Shown: one piece after another, positions 1 through 7,023 of the stretch
Layout of the letters: each line of letters opens with the position of its first letter
Position numbering within the stretch: position 1 is the stretch's first letter
Source: Ectothiorhodospiraceae bacterium
Lineage (GTDB): Bacteria; Pseudomonadota; Gammaproteobacteria; Nitrococcales; AK92
Length of the DNA: 12,798 bases
Reading direction: 5' to 3'
Assembly: GCA_029263635.1 (NCBI GenBank)
Contig: JAJUFY010000031.1
Location: forward strand, 1 to 12,798
Translations under genes and position numbers: made by a program
Notes under the pieces: model-generated
Databases searched by the model: none
The model's input: only the letters and a program-made list of their open reading frames with translations
Told to the model about the DNA's origin: nothing

Positions 1-348
1 GTGCCGGCCGTGGCTGCCGACCACGATCAGGTCCACCCCGTTCTCTTCGGCAAAGCCGATGATCTCGCGCTTGGTGTAGCCCATCACGACGTGGCGTCGG
101 CTTTGTGCCACGCCGGCCTGGTCGGCCAGCTCCCGCAACTTGCGCTCGGCGTTCTCGTGCAGCTCGCTTTCGATGCTCACCGGCGGCAGCAACGCCTCGC
201 CGGCGGCATCCACCGGTAGCGGCTCGATCACATGGATCAGGCTGAGCGCGGCACCGTAGCGGGTTGTCAGATCCTGGGCCCGCTCGACCACGCAGGCGCC
301 TTCGGGACTTAGATCCACGGCAGCAAGAATGTGTCGGTAATTACGCAT
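1..348 (-). CDS. Universal stress protein (UspA family), 3' end cut by window edge
   Basis: The reverse strand encodes 116 residues starting MRNYRHILAAVDLSPEG, running off the left edge without a stop. The opening beta strand with the Asp of 'AAVDLS' (about residue 11) and the late 'LIVVGSHGRH' (107-116) are the hallmarks of the UspA fold; the latter begins the G-x2-G-x9-G-S/T nucleotide-binding motif, so roughly 25-35 residues are missing from the usual 140-150. Family knowledge: small cytoplasmic, usually dimeric proteins, often ATP-binding and induced in stress or growth arrest; the precise role is rarely known. The ATG at 348 is the natural start because the first beta strand follows directly; a weak GGAG lies 11 bases upstream. 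It lies 134 bases beyond rsmA on the same strand and has a good -10 box in that gap, so it is probably transcribed separately as well as by read-through. Confidence 0.9.
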   Translation of the reverse strand, partial: MRNYRHILAAVDLSPEGACVVERAQDLTTRYGAALSLIHVIEPLPVDAAGEALLPPVSIESELHENAERKLRELADQAGVAQSRRHVVMGYTKREIIGFAEENGVDLIVVGSHGRH

Positions 349-385
349 GACCGCCCGGTCTCCGTGCACAACGCTGGTAACGGGC

Positions 386-391
386 AGTATA
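386..391 (-). promoter_or_regulatory. Candidate sigma-70 -10 box (TATACT) for the usp gene
   Basis: Reading the reverse strand, TATACT matches the TATAAT consensus at 5 of 6 bases. It would place a transcript start near 379 and a leader of about 30 bases before the ATG at 348. No convincing TTGACA-like -35 is found 16-18 bases upstream, so this is a partial promoter call. It lies in the rsmA-usp gap, where an independent promoter would be expected for a stress-induced gene. Confidence 0.4.
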
Positions 392-482
392 GACGACAGA
401 CGCCGCCGATGGCCGCTCGATCGCTGCCTGTTGGGGCGATCTCGATGAAGATGCCGTCCCCGCCGGGAGGGCGCTGGTTGGG

Positions 483-1268
483 TCAGCGCAGCTGCCCGGC
501 CAGCGCCGCAAAGCCTGCCAGGTCCACCTGCTCCGGCCGCAGCGCCGGATCCAGGCCGGCCGCCGTGATTGCCGGCTCGTCCAGCAGGCCTTTGAGCGCG
601 TTGCGCAGGGTCTTGCGCCGCTGACTGAAGGCCTGGGCGACAACGCGAGCCAGCAGGGCGGGATCGGCGACCTCGACCGGCCTGGTTTGGTGCGGGACGA
701 GGCGGACGAAGGCGGAATCGACCTTGGGGATGGGCCGGAACGCACCAGGGGGGATGTCGAACAGCCGCTCCACCCGGCAGTGGTACTGCACCATGACCGA
801 CAGCCGGCCATAGGCGTCGTCGCCGGCGCCGGCGGCGAGCCGGTCGACCACTTCCTTCTGCAGCGTGAAGTGCATGTCGGCGATCGCGTCGGCCGCCTCC
901 AGCAGGTGAAAGATCAGCGGCGTGGAGATGTTGTAGGGCAGGTTGCCGACGATGCGCAGCGGTCGGGCATCGGTGCGCAGCGCCGCAAAGTCGAAGCGCA
1001 GCGCATCGCCCTGGTGCACGGTCAGCTCGCCGGCGTCCTGGGTGCGGGCGGCGAGCTCGCCGAGCAGGTCGCGATCCAGCTCGACCGCTTCCAGCCGGCC
1101 GGCAGCTTCCAGCAGCGGCCGGGTCAGCGCGCCCAGGCCTGGACCGATTTCCACCAGATGGTCGTCCGGCTTGGGGTCGATGATCCGCACCATGCGGGCG
1201 ATGGCATTGCGGTCGACCAGAAAGTTCTGGCCGAAGCGCTTGCGGGCGCGATGGCCGCTGCCGCTCAT
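483..1268 (-). CDS. rsmA: 16S rRNA (adenine1518/1519-N6) dimethyltransferase RsmA/KsgA
   Basis: This 261-residue protein dimethylates the two adjacent adenines in the 3'-terminal hairpin of 16S rRNA, using SAM, late in 30S assembly. Visible motifs are the N-terminal KRFGQNFL (10-17), SAM motif I 'EIGPGLGALT' (40-49), the catalytic motif IV N-L-P-Y-N-I-S (109-115), and the C-terminal 'FSQRRKTLRNAL' (214-225). Length and motif order match the family. The chosen ATG at 1268 overlaps the pdxA stop by 4 bases (ATGA) and puts the GQNFL motif at its normal distance from the N terminus. An open frame continues upstream to about 2198, but that part is an out-of-frame reading of pdxA. The pdxA-ksgA order is conserved in gammaproteobacteria. 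In enterics apaG and apaH follow; here they are absent. Confidence 0.97.
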   Translation of the reverse strand: MSGSGHRARKRFGQNFLVDRNAIARMVRIIDPKPDDHLVEIGPGLGALTRPLLEAAGRLEAVELDRDLLGELAARTQDAGELTVHQGDALRFDFAALRTDARPLRIVGNLPYNISTPLIFHLLEAADAIADMHFTLQKEVVDRLAAGAGDDAYGRLSVMVQYHCRVERLFDIPPGAFRPIPKVDSAFVRLVPHQTRPVEVADPALLARVVAQAFSQRRKTLRNALKGLLDEPAITAAGLDPALRPEQVDLAGFAALAGQLR

Positions 1269-2260
1269 GCCTGTGCCACCGTATCGGCCAGCAGCATCGC
1301 CTCGGCGATCGCCGCTTCCAGGCTGCCGGCCTCGGCCCGGCCGCTGCCGGCCAGTTCCAGTGCCGTGCCGTGGTCCACCGAGGTGCGGACGATGGGCAGG
1401 CCGAGGGTGACGTTGACGGCATGGCCGAAGCCGACGTGCTTGAGCACCGGCAGGCCCTGGTCGTGGTACATGGCCAGCACCGCATCGGCGCCGTCGAGCA
1501 GGCGCGGGGTGAACAGGGTATCGGCCGGCAGCGGCCCGACCAGATCCAGCCCGCGCGCGCGCAGCGCCGTCAGCACGGGTTCGATGACCTCGATTTCCTC
1601 GCGCCCCAGGTGGCCGCCTTCGCCGGCATGCGGATTGAGGCCGCAGACCAGGATGCGCGGCCGGGCGATGCGGTACTTGCGGCGCAGGTCGTGGTCGAGG
1701 ATTTCCAGCACCTGGGTCAGCCGTGCCGGCGTGATCGCTGCCGGCACGTCCTTGAGCGGCAGATGGGTGGTGGCGAGCGCCACCCGCAGCCTGCCGGCGG
1801 CAAGCAGCATCACCGGCAGCGGTGCGCCGGTCAGCTCGGCAAAGAACTCGGTGTGGCCGGTGAACGGTACGCCGGCATCGTTGATCACGCCCTTGTGCAC
1901 GGGGGCGGTCACCACGGCCGCAAAGCGGCCGTCGAGGCAGCCTTGGCCGGCCAGCCGCAGCGTCTCCAGTACGTAGCGGCCGTTGGCGGTGTCCAGCCGG
2001 CCCGGCTCGGCCGGCCGGGCCAGCGGTACCGGCAGGATGTGCAGTTCGCCCGGCTGCTGCGGCGCCGGCGGCAGGCTCGGGTCGAAGGGCAGCAGCCGCA
2101 GCGGCAGGCCGAGGCGTTCGGCGCGCTCGGTGAGTAGATCGGGATCTGCCACCGCCACCAGTTCCGCCGCGTGCGGCCGCTGGGCGATGACGGCGCACAG
2201 GTCCGGGCCGATGCCGGCCGGCTCGCCGGGAGTCAGCGCAAGGCGCGGGATGCTGCCCAT
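1265..2260 (-). CDS. pdxA: 4-hydroxythreonine-4-phosphate dehydrogenase PdxA
   Basis: This cytoplasmic, metal-dependent NAD(P)-linked enzyme oxidises 4-phosphohydroxy-L-threonine; the unstable product decarboxylates to 3-amino-2-oxopropyl phosphate, which PdxJ uses to build pyridoxine 5'-phosphate (the DXP-dependent vitamin B6 route). The 331 residues match the family length. Visible are the N-terminal 'LTPGEPAGIGPD' (9-20), 'GHTEFFAEL' (135-143), and the three metal-ligand histidines at H166, H211 and H266 (the last in YHDQGLPVLK), matching the spacing in the E. coli enzyme, plus 'TSVDHGTALELAG' near the C terminus. The ATG at 2260 shares its A with the surA stop (TGATG) and has GGAGG four bases upstream. 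Its own stop overlaps the rsmA start by 4 bases, so expression is probably coupled to both neighbours. Confidence 0.97.
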   Translation of the reverse strand: MGSIPRLALTPGEPAGIGPDLCAVIAQRPHAAELVAVADPDLLTERAERLGLPLRLLPFDPSLPPAPQQPGELHILPVPLARPAEPGRLDTANGRYVLETLRLAGQGCLDGRFAAVVTAPVHKGVINDAGVPFTGHTEFFAELTGAPLPVMLLAAGRLRVALATTHLPLKDVPAAITPARLTQVLEILDHDLRRKYRIARPRILVCGLNPHAGEGGHLGREEIEVIEPVLTALRARGLDLVGPLPADTLFTPRLLDGADAVLAMYHDQGLPVLKHVGFGHAVNVTLGLPIVRTSVDHGTALELAGSGRAEAGSLEAAIAEAMLLADTVAQA

Positions 2261-3573
2261 CAGGCCTCCAGCCGGATGTCGACGTAGGCTTCCTCGCGCA
2301 GGCGGCGCAGCCAGGCTTCCAGTGCTTCCTCGGATTTGCGCTGGCGGATGGCCTCGGCCGCTTTGGCGCGCCGCAGCTCGTCGGTCATGTCCCGCTCGCG
2401 CCGCTCCAGCACCTGCACGATGTGCCAGCCGAACTGGCTCTCGAACGGCGGGCTGATCTCGCCCGGCGCCAGTTCCGCCATGGCCGCCTCGAAGCTGGGC
2501 ACGAACATGCCCGGCACCGCCCAGCCCAGGTCGCCGCCCTGGGAGGCGCTGCCCTTGTCGTCGGAATGGGCGCGGGCCAGCTCGGCAAAAGAGGCGCCGT
2601 TCTGGATGCGGCGGCGCAGGGCTTCCAGCCGCAGGCGGGCGTCCTGGTCGCTGACCACGGCATTCGGCCTGATCAGGATATGGCGGGCACGGGTTTCGGT
2701 GACCAGGGTCTGGTCGGTGCTGCGGCGGTCGAGCAGCTGGATGACATGAAAGCCCCCCGGGCTCTGCACGATTTCCCCGGTCTGGCCGACCGCCAGCTGC
2801 GGCACCTGGTCGGCGAACAGGGTCGGCAGCTCGCCCTGCGAGCGCCAGCCCAGGCTGCCGCCGTCGAGCGCGGTGGCGCTGTCGGAATAGGCCGCCGCCA
2901 GCTGCCCCAGGTTACCGCCGGCGGCGAGCTTGGCGCGCACCTCCTCGGCCCGCTCGCGGGCACGCTGAACCTGCTCGGTGGACGCCCCTTCCGGGATCGA
3001 TACCAAAATGTGGCCGACCAGATACTCGGTCTGCGCGCCGCTCCCCTGGCTGGCGAGATACTCGTCAATCTCCTGCGGGCTGACGCTGACCTGGCTCTCC
3101 GCCTGCCGCTGGTGCAGCCGGGCCAGGATGATCTCGTCCCGCAGCCCCTCGCGGAAGGCAGCGAAGTCCATGCCTTCGCCCTCGATGGCGGCCCGGAACT
3201 GGCCGAGGGTGAGCTTGTTCTGCTCGGCGATGCGCTGCACCGCGGCGTTCAGGGTGGTCTCGTCGACCCGGATGCCGCTGCGTTCGGCTACCGCCAGCTG
3301 CAGCCGCTGCATGATCAGCCGTTCCAGCACCTGCCGGGTGAGGATGTTCCGATCCGGGATGGGCGTGCCGCGCTGGCGCAGCTGCACGATGACGTTGTCG
3401 ATCTCCTGCGCCAGTTCGGAAGCGAGGACCACGTCGTCGTTGACGACCGCGACGATGCGGTCCAGCGTCTGGGCGGCAAGCACAGGCGTGGCGGCCAGCA
3501 ACAGCACAGCCAGTGCCGCCATCCGATATGGGCGACAGAGCACGGTTGCGAATGGGCGGAACCTGACAGTCAT
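2260..3573 (-). CDS. surA: Periplasmic chaperone / peptidyl-prolyl isomerase SurA
   Basis: SurA binds unfolded outer-membrane proteins in the periplasm and delivers them to the BAM complex; LptD, encoded just upstream, is one of its best known clients. The 437-residue protein has a signal peptide (hydrophobic stretch about 19-33, likely cleavage near VLA-AQ at 33-35), the SurA N-terminal chaperone domain ('DRIVAVVNDDVVLASEL', about 38-54, to about 175), two parvulin domains (about 182-284 with 'DGGSLGWRSQGELP', and about 293-392 with 'GGDLGWAVPGMFVPSF'), and a short helical C-terminal segment. Length fits the family. The ATG at 3573 is preferred over Met18 because a good GAAAGG lies six bases upstream and none precedes Met18. 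The gene follows the lptD stop by 3 bases and shares one base with the pdxA start. Confidence 0.97.
   Translation of the reverse strand: MTVRFRPFATVLCRPYRMAALAVLLLAATPVLAAQTLDRIVAVVNDDVVLASELAQEIDNVIVQLRQRGTPIPDRNILTRQVLERLIMQRLQLAVAERSGIRVDETTLNAAVQRIAEQNKLTLGQFRAAIEGEGMDFAAFREGLRDEIILARLHQRQAESQVSVSPQEIDEYLASQGSGAQTEYLVGHILVSIPEGASTEQVQRARERAEEVRAKLAAGGNLGQLAAAYSDSATALDGGSLGWRSQGELPTLFADQVPQLAVGQTGEIVQSPGGFHVIQLLDRRSTDQTLVTETRARHILIRPNAVVSDQDARLRLEALRRRIQNGASFAELARAHSDDKGSASQGGDLGWAVPGMFVPSFEAAMAELAPGEISPPFESQFGWHIVQVLERRERDMTDELRRAKAAEAIRQRKSEEALEAWLRRLREEAYVDIRLEA
2265..2269 (-). promoter_or_regulatory. Ribosome binding site (GGAGG) of pdxA inside the end of surA
   Basis: On the reverse strand GGAGG lies four bases before the pdxA ATG, within the last codons of surA. 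It supports the pdxA start and stop-start re-initiation at the TGATG junction. Confidence 0.6.
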
Positions 3574-3576
3574 GTT

Positions 3577-5856
3577 TTACCTTTCGAAGCGGTAGCCGGA
3601 GATGACTTCCTCGATAAATGCATCCAGCCGCTTGCCCAGTCCACCGAGGCCGGTGAGCTCCAGCTGCAGCATGAACGACAGCCGCGGTTCTGCCGAGGTC
3701 GAGGTAACCCGCTCGCGCACTACGGTGCGCAGCGTCCAGCAGCAGCTGCTATAGGCCAGTCCGGCGAAGCGTTCCAGGGTCAGGCTGTCGCGCAGCGAGT
3801 AATGCCAGCCTGCCAGCGTCAGCCAGCGGTTGCTTATGGGCCAGACTGCGGAGAGTTCGATTTGTTCCAGCGCTTGAGTCTCGCCGACGAGTAGGGGGGA
3901 GCGGTAGCTGTAGCCGAGATTGATGGATTGCCACGGCCCTGGTTGGTAGCTCAGGCGCAGACCGCGGCGCACGGCTTCTTTTTCTTCCGTATCGTAACGC
4001 AGGTCGGCGTTGAGGACGACGTCGCCTACCGTAGCGCGCAGATCGGCCAGCAGGTCGGATTGCGAGCGCAGGTCCTCCGGACGCGGTCGGCCGATGGTCA
4101 CCCGGCGCTCGTCGAAGTAATACGCGCGGCCGATGCCTGCCCGCAGCAGCTCGCGGCCGCTGCCGGTGTCGAGCAGACGGGTGGTCACGGCGAGCGCTGC
4201 GTAGTTGGCGTCGCCGATCCGGTCAGGCCCGGTGAAGCGGTTGTGCTCGAACAGCTGCGCCAGGGTCAGTTCGGCGCGCGAAGTGTCGAACAGCGGCAGA
4301 TCGCTCTGGTCGCGGTAGGGCACGTACAGGTAGAACAGCCGCGGCTCCAGGGTCTGCAGCAGGTTGCGGCGGCCGAACCGCAGATCCCGCTCGAGGAAGA
4401 TCCCGCTGTCGAGACTGAACAGCGGAATCGTCCGCGACGGTGATTCCGGAGCGGTCGAGTTGCCGGGGTAATCGAGCGAGTAGCGGGTATGCCGGACGGC
4501 GGCGCTGGGAATGAGGAAGTAGGCCTGGCGCTCGTGGCGCAGGCTGGTACGGGCCAGCATGTCGCTGCGCAGGCCGGTCACCCGCACATCATCGCTGGGA
4601 TGGGCGAAGCGGGCGGCATCGGCAGTAAAGCCGTAACTCAGGTCGCTGTCGCTGACCGGCTTCTGATAATCGATCGTGAGCTGCGGCAGGATCCGGTATG
4701 GCCGGCTGGCGGGCGCAATGTCCGGGTCCACGGTTTGCCAGCTCTGCGCCAGTGCCTGTAGCCGCAAGCCGCCACTGCGGTAGCCGGCAACGACCTCGCT
4801 CGACAGGTGCTGTTCGCTGATGGTGGTCAGGTCGTCGCCGAAATCATCCAGATATTCGCCGTCGCTGATGCGGTTGTAGCTGGCGCGGAGGAAGGAGTTG
4901 CCACGCCAGCGGCTGCGGAAGTCGAAGGTTGCCTGCCAGCGGTCGTCGCCGTAGCGGTCGTCGTCGGGCAGGTGATCGACTCTCAGCTCGGTGGCGAAGC
5001 CGGGCTGCAGCATCCGTGCTTCGGTTTCCAGCATCAGGCCGCGACGGGTGATCAGCCGCGGCGTGAGCGTGGCGTCATAGTTGGGTGCAAGATTGAGATA
5101 GTAAGGGACTGCCAGGTCCAGGCCGTCGCCATCGCTGTAACTCAGCCGCGGCGGCAGCACGCCGGTCTTGCGGCGATCGTCGATCGGGAAGGTGATGTAC
5201 GGGGTGTACAGAAGTGGCACGCCCATGAAACGCAGCGTCGCGTTGCGCGCCGTGCCGAAGCCGGCGGCCCGGTCCAGCTCCAGCTCACGGCTGCTCAGCC
5301 ACCAGTCTTCGTCGCCGGGCGGGCAGACCGTATAGCGGACCTGGTCGAGCTCCGACAGGCTCTCGTCCCGTAGCCGAATCCGGCTGGCGCTGCCATGGGC
5401 GGTGGGGCCGAGCGAGAATTCGACATTGTTGAGCTGGCCGCGGCTTTCGTCGAGGTACAGATAGCCGTCGCTGGCGCGCAGGCGGAGATCATCCTGGCTC
5501 AGGCGGACATTGCCTTCCGCATCGGCCCGGTTGCTGGGCTGATGGTAGCGTAACCAGTCGGCTTCCAGGAGCTGGTCGGCACGCTCCAGCACCACGTCGC
5601 CGGTGAAGGTGAACGTCTGGGTGGTCCGGTCGTAGTGGCCGGTATCGGCATCCGTTTGAACGGGCGCGTTCTCGGCACGCCGCTGGGAGCTGTCGAAGTC
5701 CGGTATCAGGCTGGTTGGCGCAGGACAGACGCCGAAGTCGGCCGCCACCGAACGGGCGGCGAGCAGCAGTGCCGCGGCGGCGATCAGCGCAAGTCGTGGC
5801 AGGTGCGTTGCGTTCACCGTGATCCCAATCCCCCGAGGCGGCCGATACGATGTCAT
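3577..5856 (-). CDS. lptD: LPS-assembly outer-membrane protein LptD
   Basis: LptD is the outer-membrane beta barrel that, plugged by the lipoprotein LptE, inserts LPS into the outer leaflet. The 759-residue reading has a signal peptide (hydrophobic core about 22-34, likely end near SVAA-D at 36-40), an LptA/OstA-like jellyroll domain (about 65-180, e.g. 'TGDVVLERADQLLEAD'), then a large barrel with 'MGVPLLYTPYITFPIDDRR' and many alternating aromatic strands to a C-terminal 'SGYRFER'. Four cysteines sit at C44, C178, C705 and C706, the pattern of two N-domain cysteines and a C-terminal CC pair that form the interdomain disulfides in E. coli LptD. The ATG at 5856 lacks a Shine-Dalgarno sequence; a GTG at 5817 (codon 14) gives a tidier signal peptide and has GGGA five bases upstream, so the start is uncertain. 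It heads the operon with surA, pdxA and rsmA. Confidence 0.96.
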   Translation of the reverse strand: MTSYRPPRGIGITVNATHLPRLALIAAAALLLAARSVAADFGVCPAPTSLIPDFDSSQRRAENAPVQTDADTGHYDRTTQTFTFTGDVVLERADQLLEADWLRYHQPSNRADAEGNVRLSQDDLRLRASDGYLYLDESRGQLNNVEFSLGPTAHGSASRIRLRDESLSELDQVRYTVCPPGDEDWWLSSRELELDRAAGFGTARNATLRFMGVPLLYTPYITFPIDDRRKTGVLPPRLSYSDGDGLDLAVPYYLNLAPNYDATLTPRLITRRGLMLETEARMLQPGFATELRVDHLPDDDRYGDDRWQATFDFRSRWRGNSFLRASYNRISDGEYLDDFGDDLTTISEQHLSSEVVAGYRSGGLRLQALAQSWQTVDPDIAPASRPYRILPQLTIDYQKPVSDSDLSYGFTADAARFAHPSDDVRVTGLRSDMLARTSLRHERQAYFLIPSAAVRHTRYSLDYPGNSTAPESPSRTIPLFSLDSGIFLERDLRFGRRNLLQTLEPRLFYLYVPYRDQSDLPLFDTSRAELTLAQLFEHNRFTGPDRIGDANYAALAVTTRLLDTGSGRELLRAGIGRAYYFDERRVTIGRPRPEDLRSQSDLLADLRATVGDVVLNADLRYDTEEKEAVRRGLRLSYQPGPWQSINLGYSYRSPLLVGETQALEQIELSAVWPISNRWLTLAGWHYSLRDSLTLERFAGLAYSSCCWTLRTVVRERVTSTSAEPRLSFMLQLELTGLGGLGKRLDAFIEEVISGYRFER
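3580..3585 (-). promoter_or_regulatory. Ribosome binding site (GAAAGG) deciding the surA start
   Basis: On the reverse strand GAAAGG is followed by TAAAAC and the surA ATG. It sits on the last codons of lptD, just before its TAA stop. The good spacing favours the first ATG, giving a 17-residue n-region before the signal-peptide core, over the internal ATG at 3522. Confidence 0.6.
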
Positions 5857-5915
5857 AGAAGCGAAAATCGGGCAAACGGCGCTGAAGGAAACGGCCGAAC
5901 CGCCAACGCCATCCG

Positions 5916-5927
5916 GCCCTCCAGGGC
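5916..5927. repeat. Short perfect palindrome GCCCT-CC-AGGGC in the lptD/amgK promoter region
   Basis: Two five-base arms are separated by two bases. It lies where the -35 contact of the amgK promoter would be, and downstream of the possible lptD -10. It could be a regulator half-site pair or chance; at this G+C content short palindromes are common. Confidence 0.25.
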
Positions 5928-5936
5928 AGGCTTGCG

Positions 5937-5942
5937 CTTATA
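5937..5942 (-). promoter_or_regulatory. Possible -10 box (TATAAG) for lptD, overlapping the amgK -10
   Basis: On the reverse strand TATAAG matches the sigma-70 -10 consensus at 5 of 6 bases. It would start lptD transcription near 5930, about 75 bases before the ATG at 5856. No clear -35 lies at the right distance, and I do not see a sigma-E type GGAACTT element as known for E. coli lptD. It shares four bases with the plus-strand TATAAT. Confidence 0.3.
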
Positions 5943-5944
5943 AT
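5939..5944 (+). promoter_or_regulatory. Candidate -10 box (TATAAT) for the amgK-murU operon
   Basis: This is a perfect consensus hexamer in otherwise G+C-rich sequence, placing a start near 5951 and a leader of about 55 bases before the GTG at 6006. The -35 position (about 5916-5921) is a poor match, so an activator or weak promoter is possible. It lies in the 149-base gap between divergent genes, which otherwise holds no gene I can support. Confidence 0.45.
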
Positions 5945-6005
5945 GACCGGCCGCAGCCACGGCGCTGGCGGTGAAAGAACAATTTTCTAGCGAGGCCAAC
6001 GTCAC

Positions 6006-7019
6006 GTGACTGTGCAAACTCCGGCCGCTCCTGCCAATTCCGAATCGCGCCTGCGCGCCCTGCGCGACTGGCTGACCGGGCCGCTGGCGCTGGACGTGCG
6101 ATCGCTGGCGCCGGCATCCAGCGATGCCAGCTTTCGTCGCTATTACCGCGTCCTCCATCCCGGCGGCAGCCTGATCGCGATGGACGCGCCGCCGGCCTAC
6201 GAGGACAGCCGGCCGTTCGTCGCCATCAGCAGCATGCTGCATGGTATCGGCCTGAATGTCCCGGAGGTGCTGGAAGCCGATCTGGAGCAGGGCTTCCTGC
6301 TGCTTACCGACCTCGGTGACCGCCGCTATCTGGACGTGCTCGATGCCGCCAACGTCGAGCGGCTGTACGCCGATGCGCTCGACGCCCTGGAACTGCTGCA
6401 GGTTCGTGCGCCGCGGGACGACAGCCTGCCCGCCTACGATCGCGACCTGCTGCTGCGCGAGATGCAGCTGTTCCCCGACTGGCTGCTCGCGCGCCATCTC
6501 GGGATCGAGCCGGATGCCGATCTGCGTGCGAGCTTCGCGCTGCTGGCCGATGCCGCTCTGGAGCAGCCGCGCGTCTGCGTGCACCGCGACTACCACTCTC
6601 GCAACCTCATGGTCATGGAGGCGCGCAACCCGGGCGTGCTCGATTTCCAGGATGCCGTGGTCGGGCCGATTACCTATGACTTGGTGTCGCTGCTGCGCGA
6701 CTGCTATATCGCCTGGCCGCGGGCACAGGTCGAGGCCTGGGCGCTTGCCTATCTACGCCGGCCGGCGATCCGCGCCCTGGTCGGCGAGGTGGACGAGGCG
6801 CAATGGCTGCGCTGGTTCGACCTGATGGGCATCCAGCGCCACCTCAAGGCCAGCGGTATCTTCGCCCGGCTCTGGCATCGCGACGGGAAGCGCGGCTATC
6901 TCGGCGACGTGCCGCGCACCCTGCGCTACATCGTCGAGGCCGCGGCTCCGTACCCGGAGCTGGCGCCGCTGCAGCAACTGGTGCAGGGCACGGTGTTGCC
7001 GCGGCTGGAGGCGGACTGA
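6006..7019 (+). CDS. amgK: N-acetylmuramate/N-acetylglucosamine kinase AmgK (anomeric sugar kinase)
   Basis: AmgK phosphorylates MurNAc (and GlcNAc) at the anomeric carbon in the cytosol, the step before MurU in the recycling route that bypasses de novo UDP-MurNAc synthesis and its fosfomycin-sensitive step. The 337-residue protein belongs to the aminoglycoside phosphotransferase (APH) fold: an N-lobe with 'SSDASFRRYYRV' (38-49), the catalytic loop H193-R-D195-x4-N200 (HRDYHSRN), and the metal-binding D213-F-Q-D216 segment followed by 'GPITYDLVSLLRD'. The APH fold alone would not give the substrate; the call rests on the murU gene 4 bases downstream and lptD lying divergently upstream, as in Pseudomonas. 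The start is GTG at 6006, with GAGG at 5992-5995; a second GTG at 6012 is further from it. Confidence 0.92.
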   Translation: MTVQTPAAPANSESRLRALRDWLTGPLALDVRSLAPASSDASFRRYYRVLHPGGSLIAMDAPPAYEDSRPFVAISSMLHGIGLNVPEVLEADLEQGFLLLTDLGDRRYLDVLDAANVERLYADALDALELLQVRAPRDDSLPAYDRDLLLREMQLFPDWLLARHLGIEPDADLRASFALLADAALEQPRVCVHRDYHSRNLMVMEARNPGVLDFQDAVVGPITYDLVSLLRDCYIAWPRAQVEAWALAYLRRPAIRALVGEVDEAQWLRWFDLMGIQRHLKASGIFARLWHRDGKRGYLGDVPRTLRYIVEAAAPYPELAPLQQLVQGTVLPRLEAD

Positions 7020-7023
7020 CGCC

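Noticed and set aside
1..219. The plus-strand frame open from the left edge as a coding region
   Set aside because: The complementary strand encodes a clear UspA domain over the same bases.
687..1976. A 429-codon plus-strand open frame opposite rsmA and pdxA
   Set aside because: It is antisense to two conserved enzymes, has no domain, and its second half is Ser/Arg-rich as expected of a frame shadow.
483..2198. A 571-codon minus-strand open frame spanning rsmA and most of pdxA, looking like a fusion protein
   Set aside because: Its first ~310 residues are low-complexity Arg/Ala/Gly/Pro from reading pdxA out of frame; real rsmA starts at 1268 where the family homology begins.
2422..3894. A 490-codon plus-strand open frame opposite surA and the end of lptD
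   Set aside because: It has no recognisable domain, lies wholly antisense to well-supported genes and fits the long antisense frames typical of G+C-rich coding DNA.
5853..6596. A minus-strand open frame covering the lptD/amgK gap and the start of amgK, a possible extra gene upstream of lptD
   Set aside because: Most of it is antisense to the conserved N-lobe and catalytic-loop region of amgK, and the translation resembles no known family.
6006..7019. An aminoglycoside resistance phosphotransferase
   Set aside because: The APH fold is shared, but adjacency to murU and divergence from lptD fit AmgK, a housekeeping sugar kinase.
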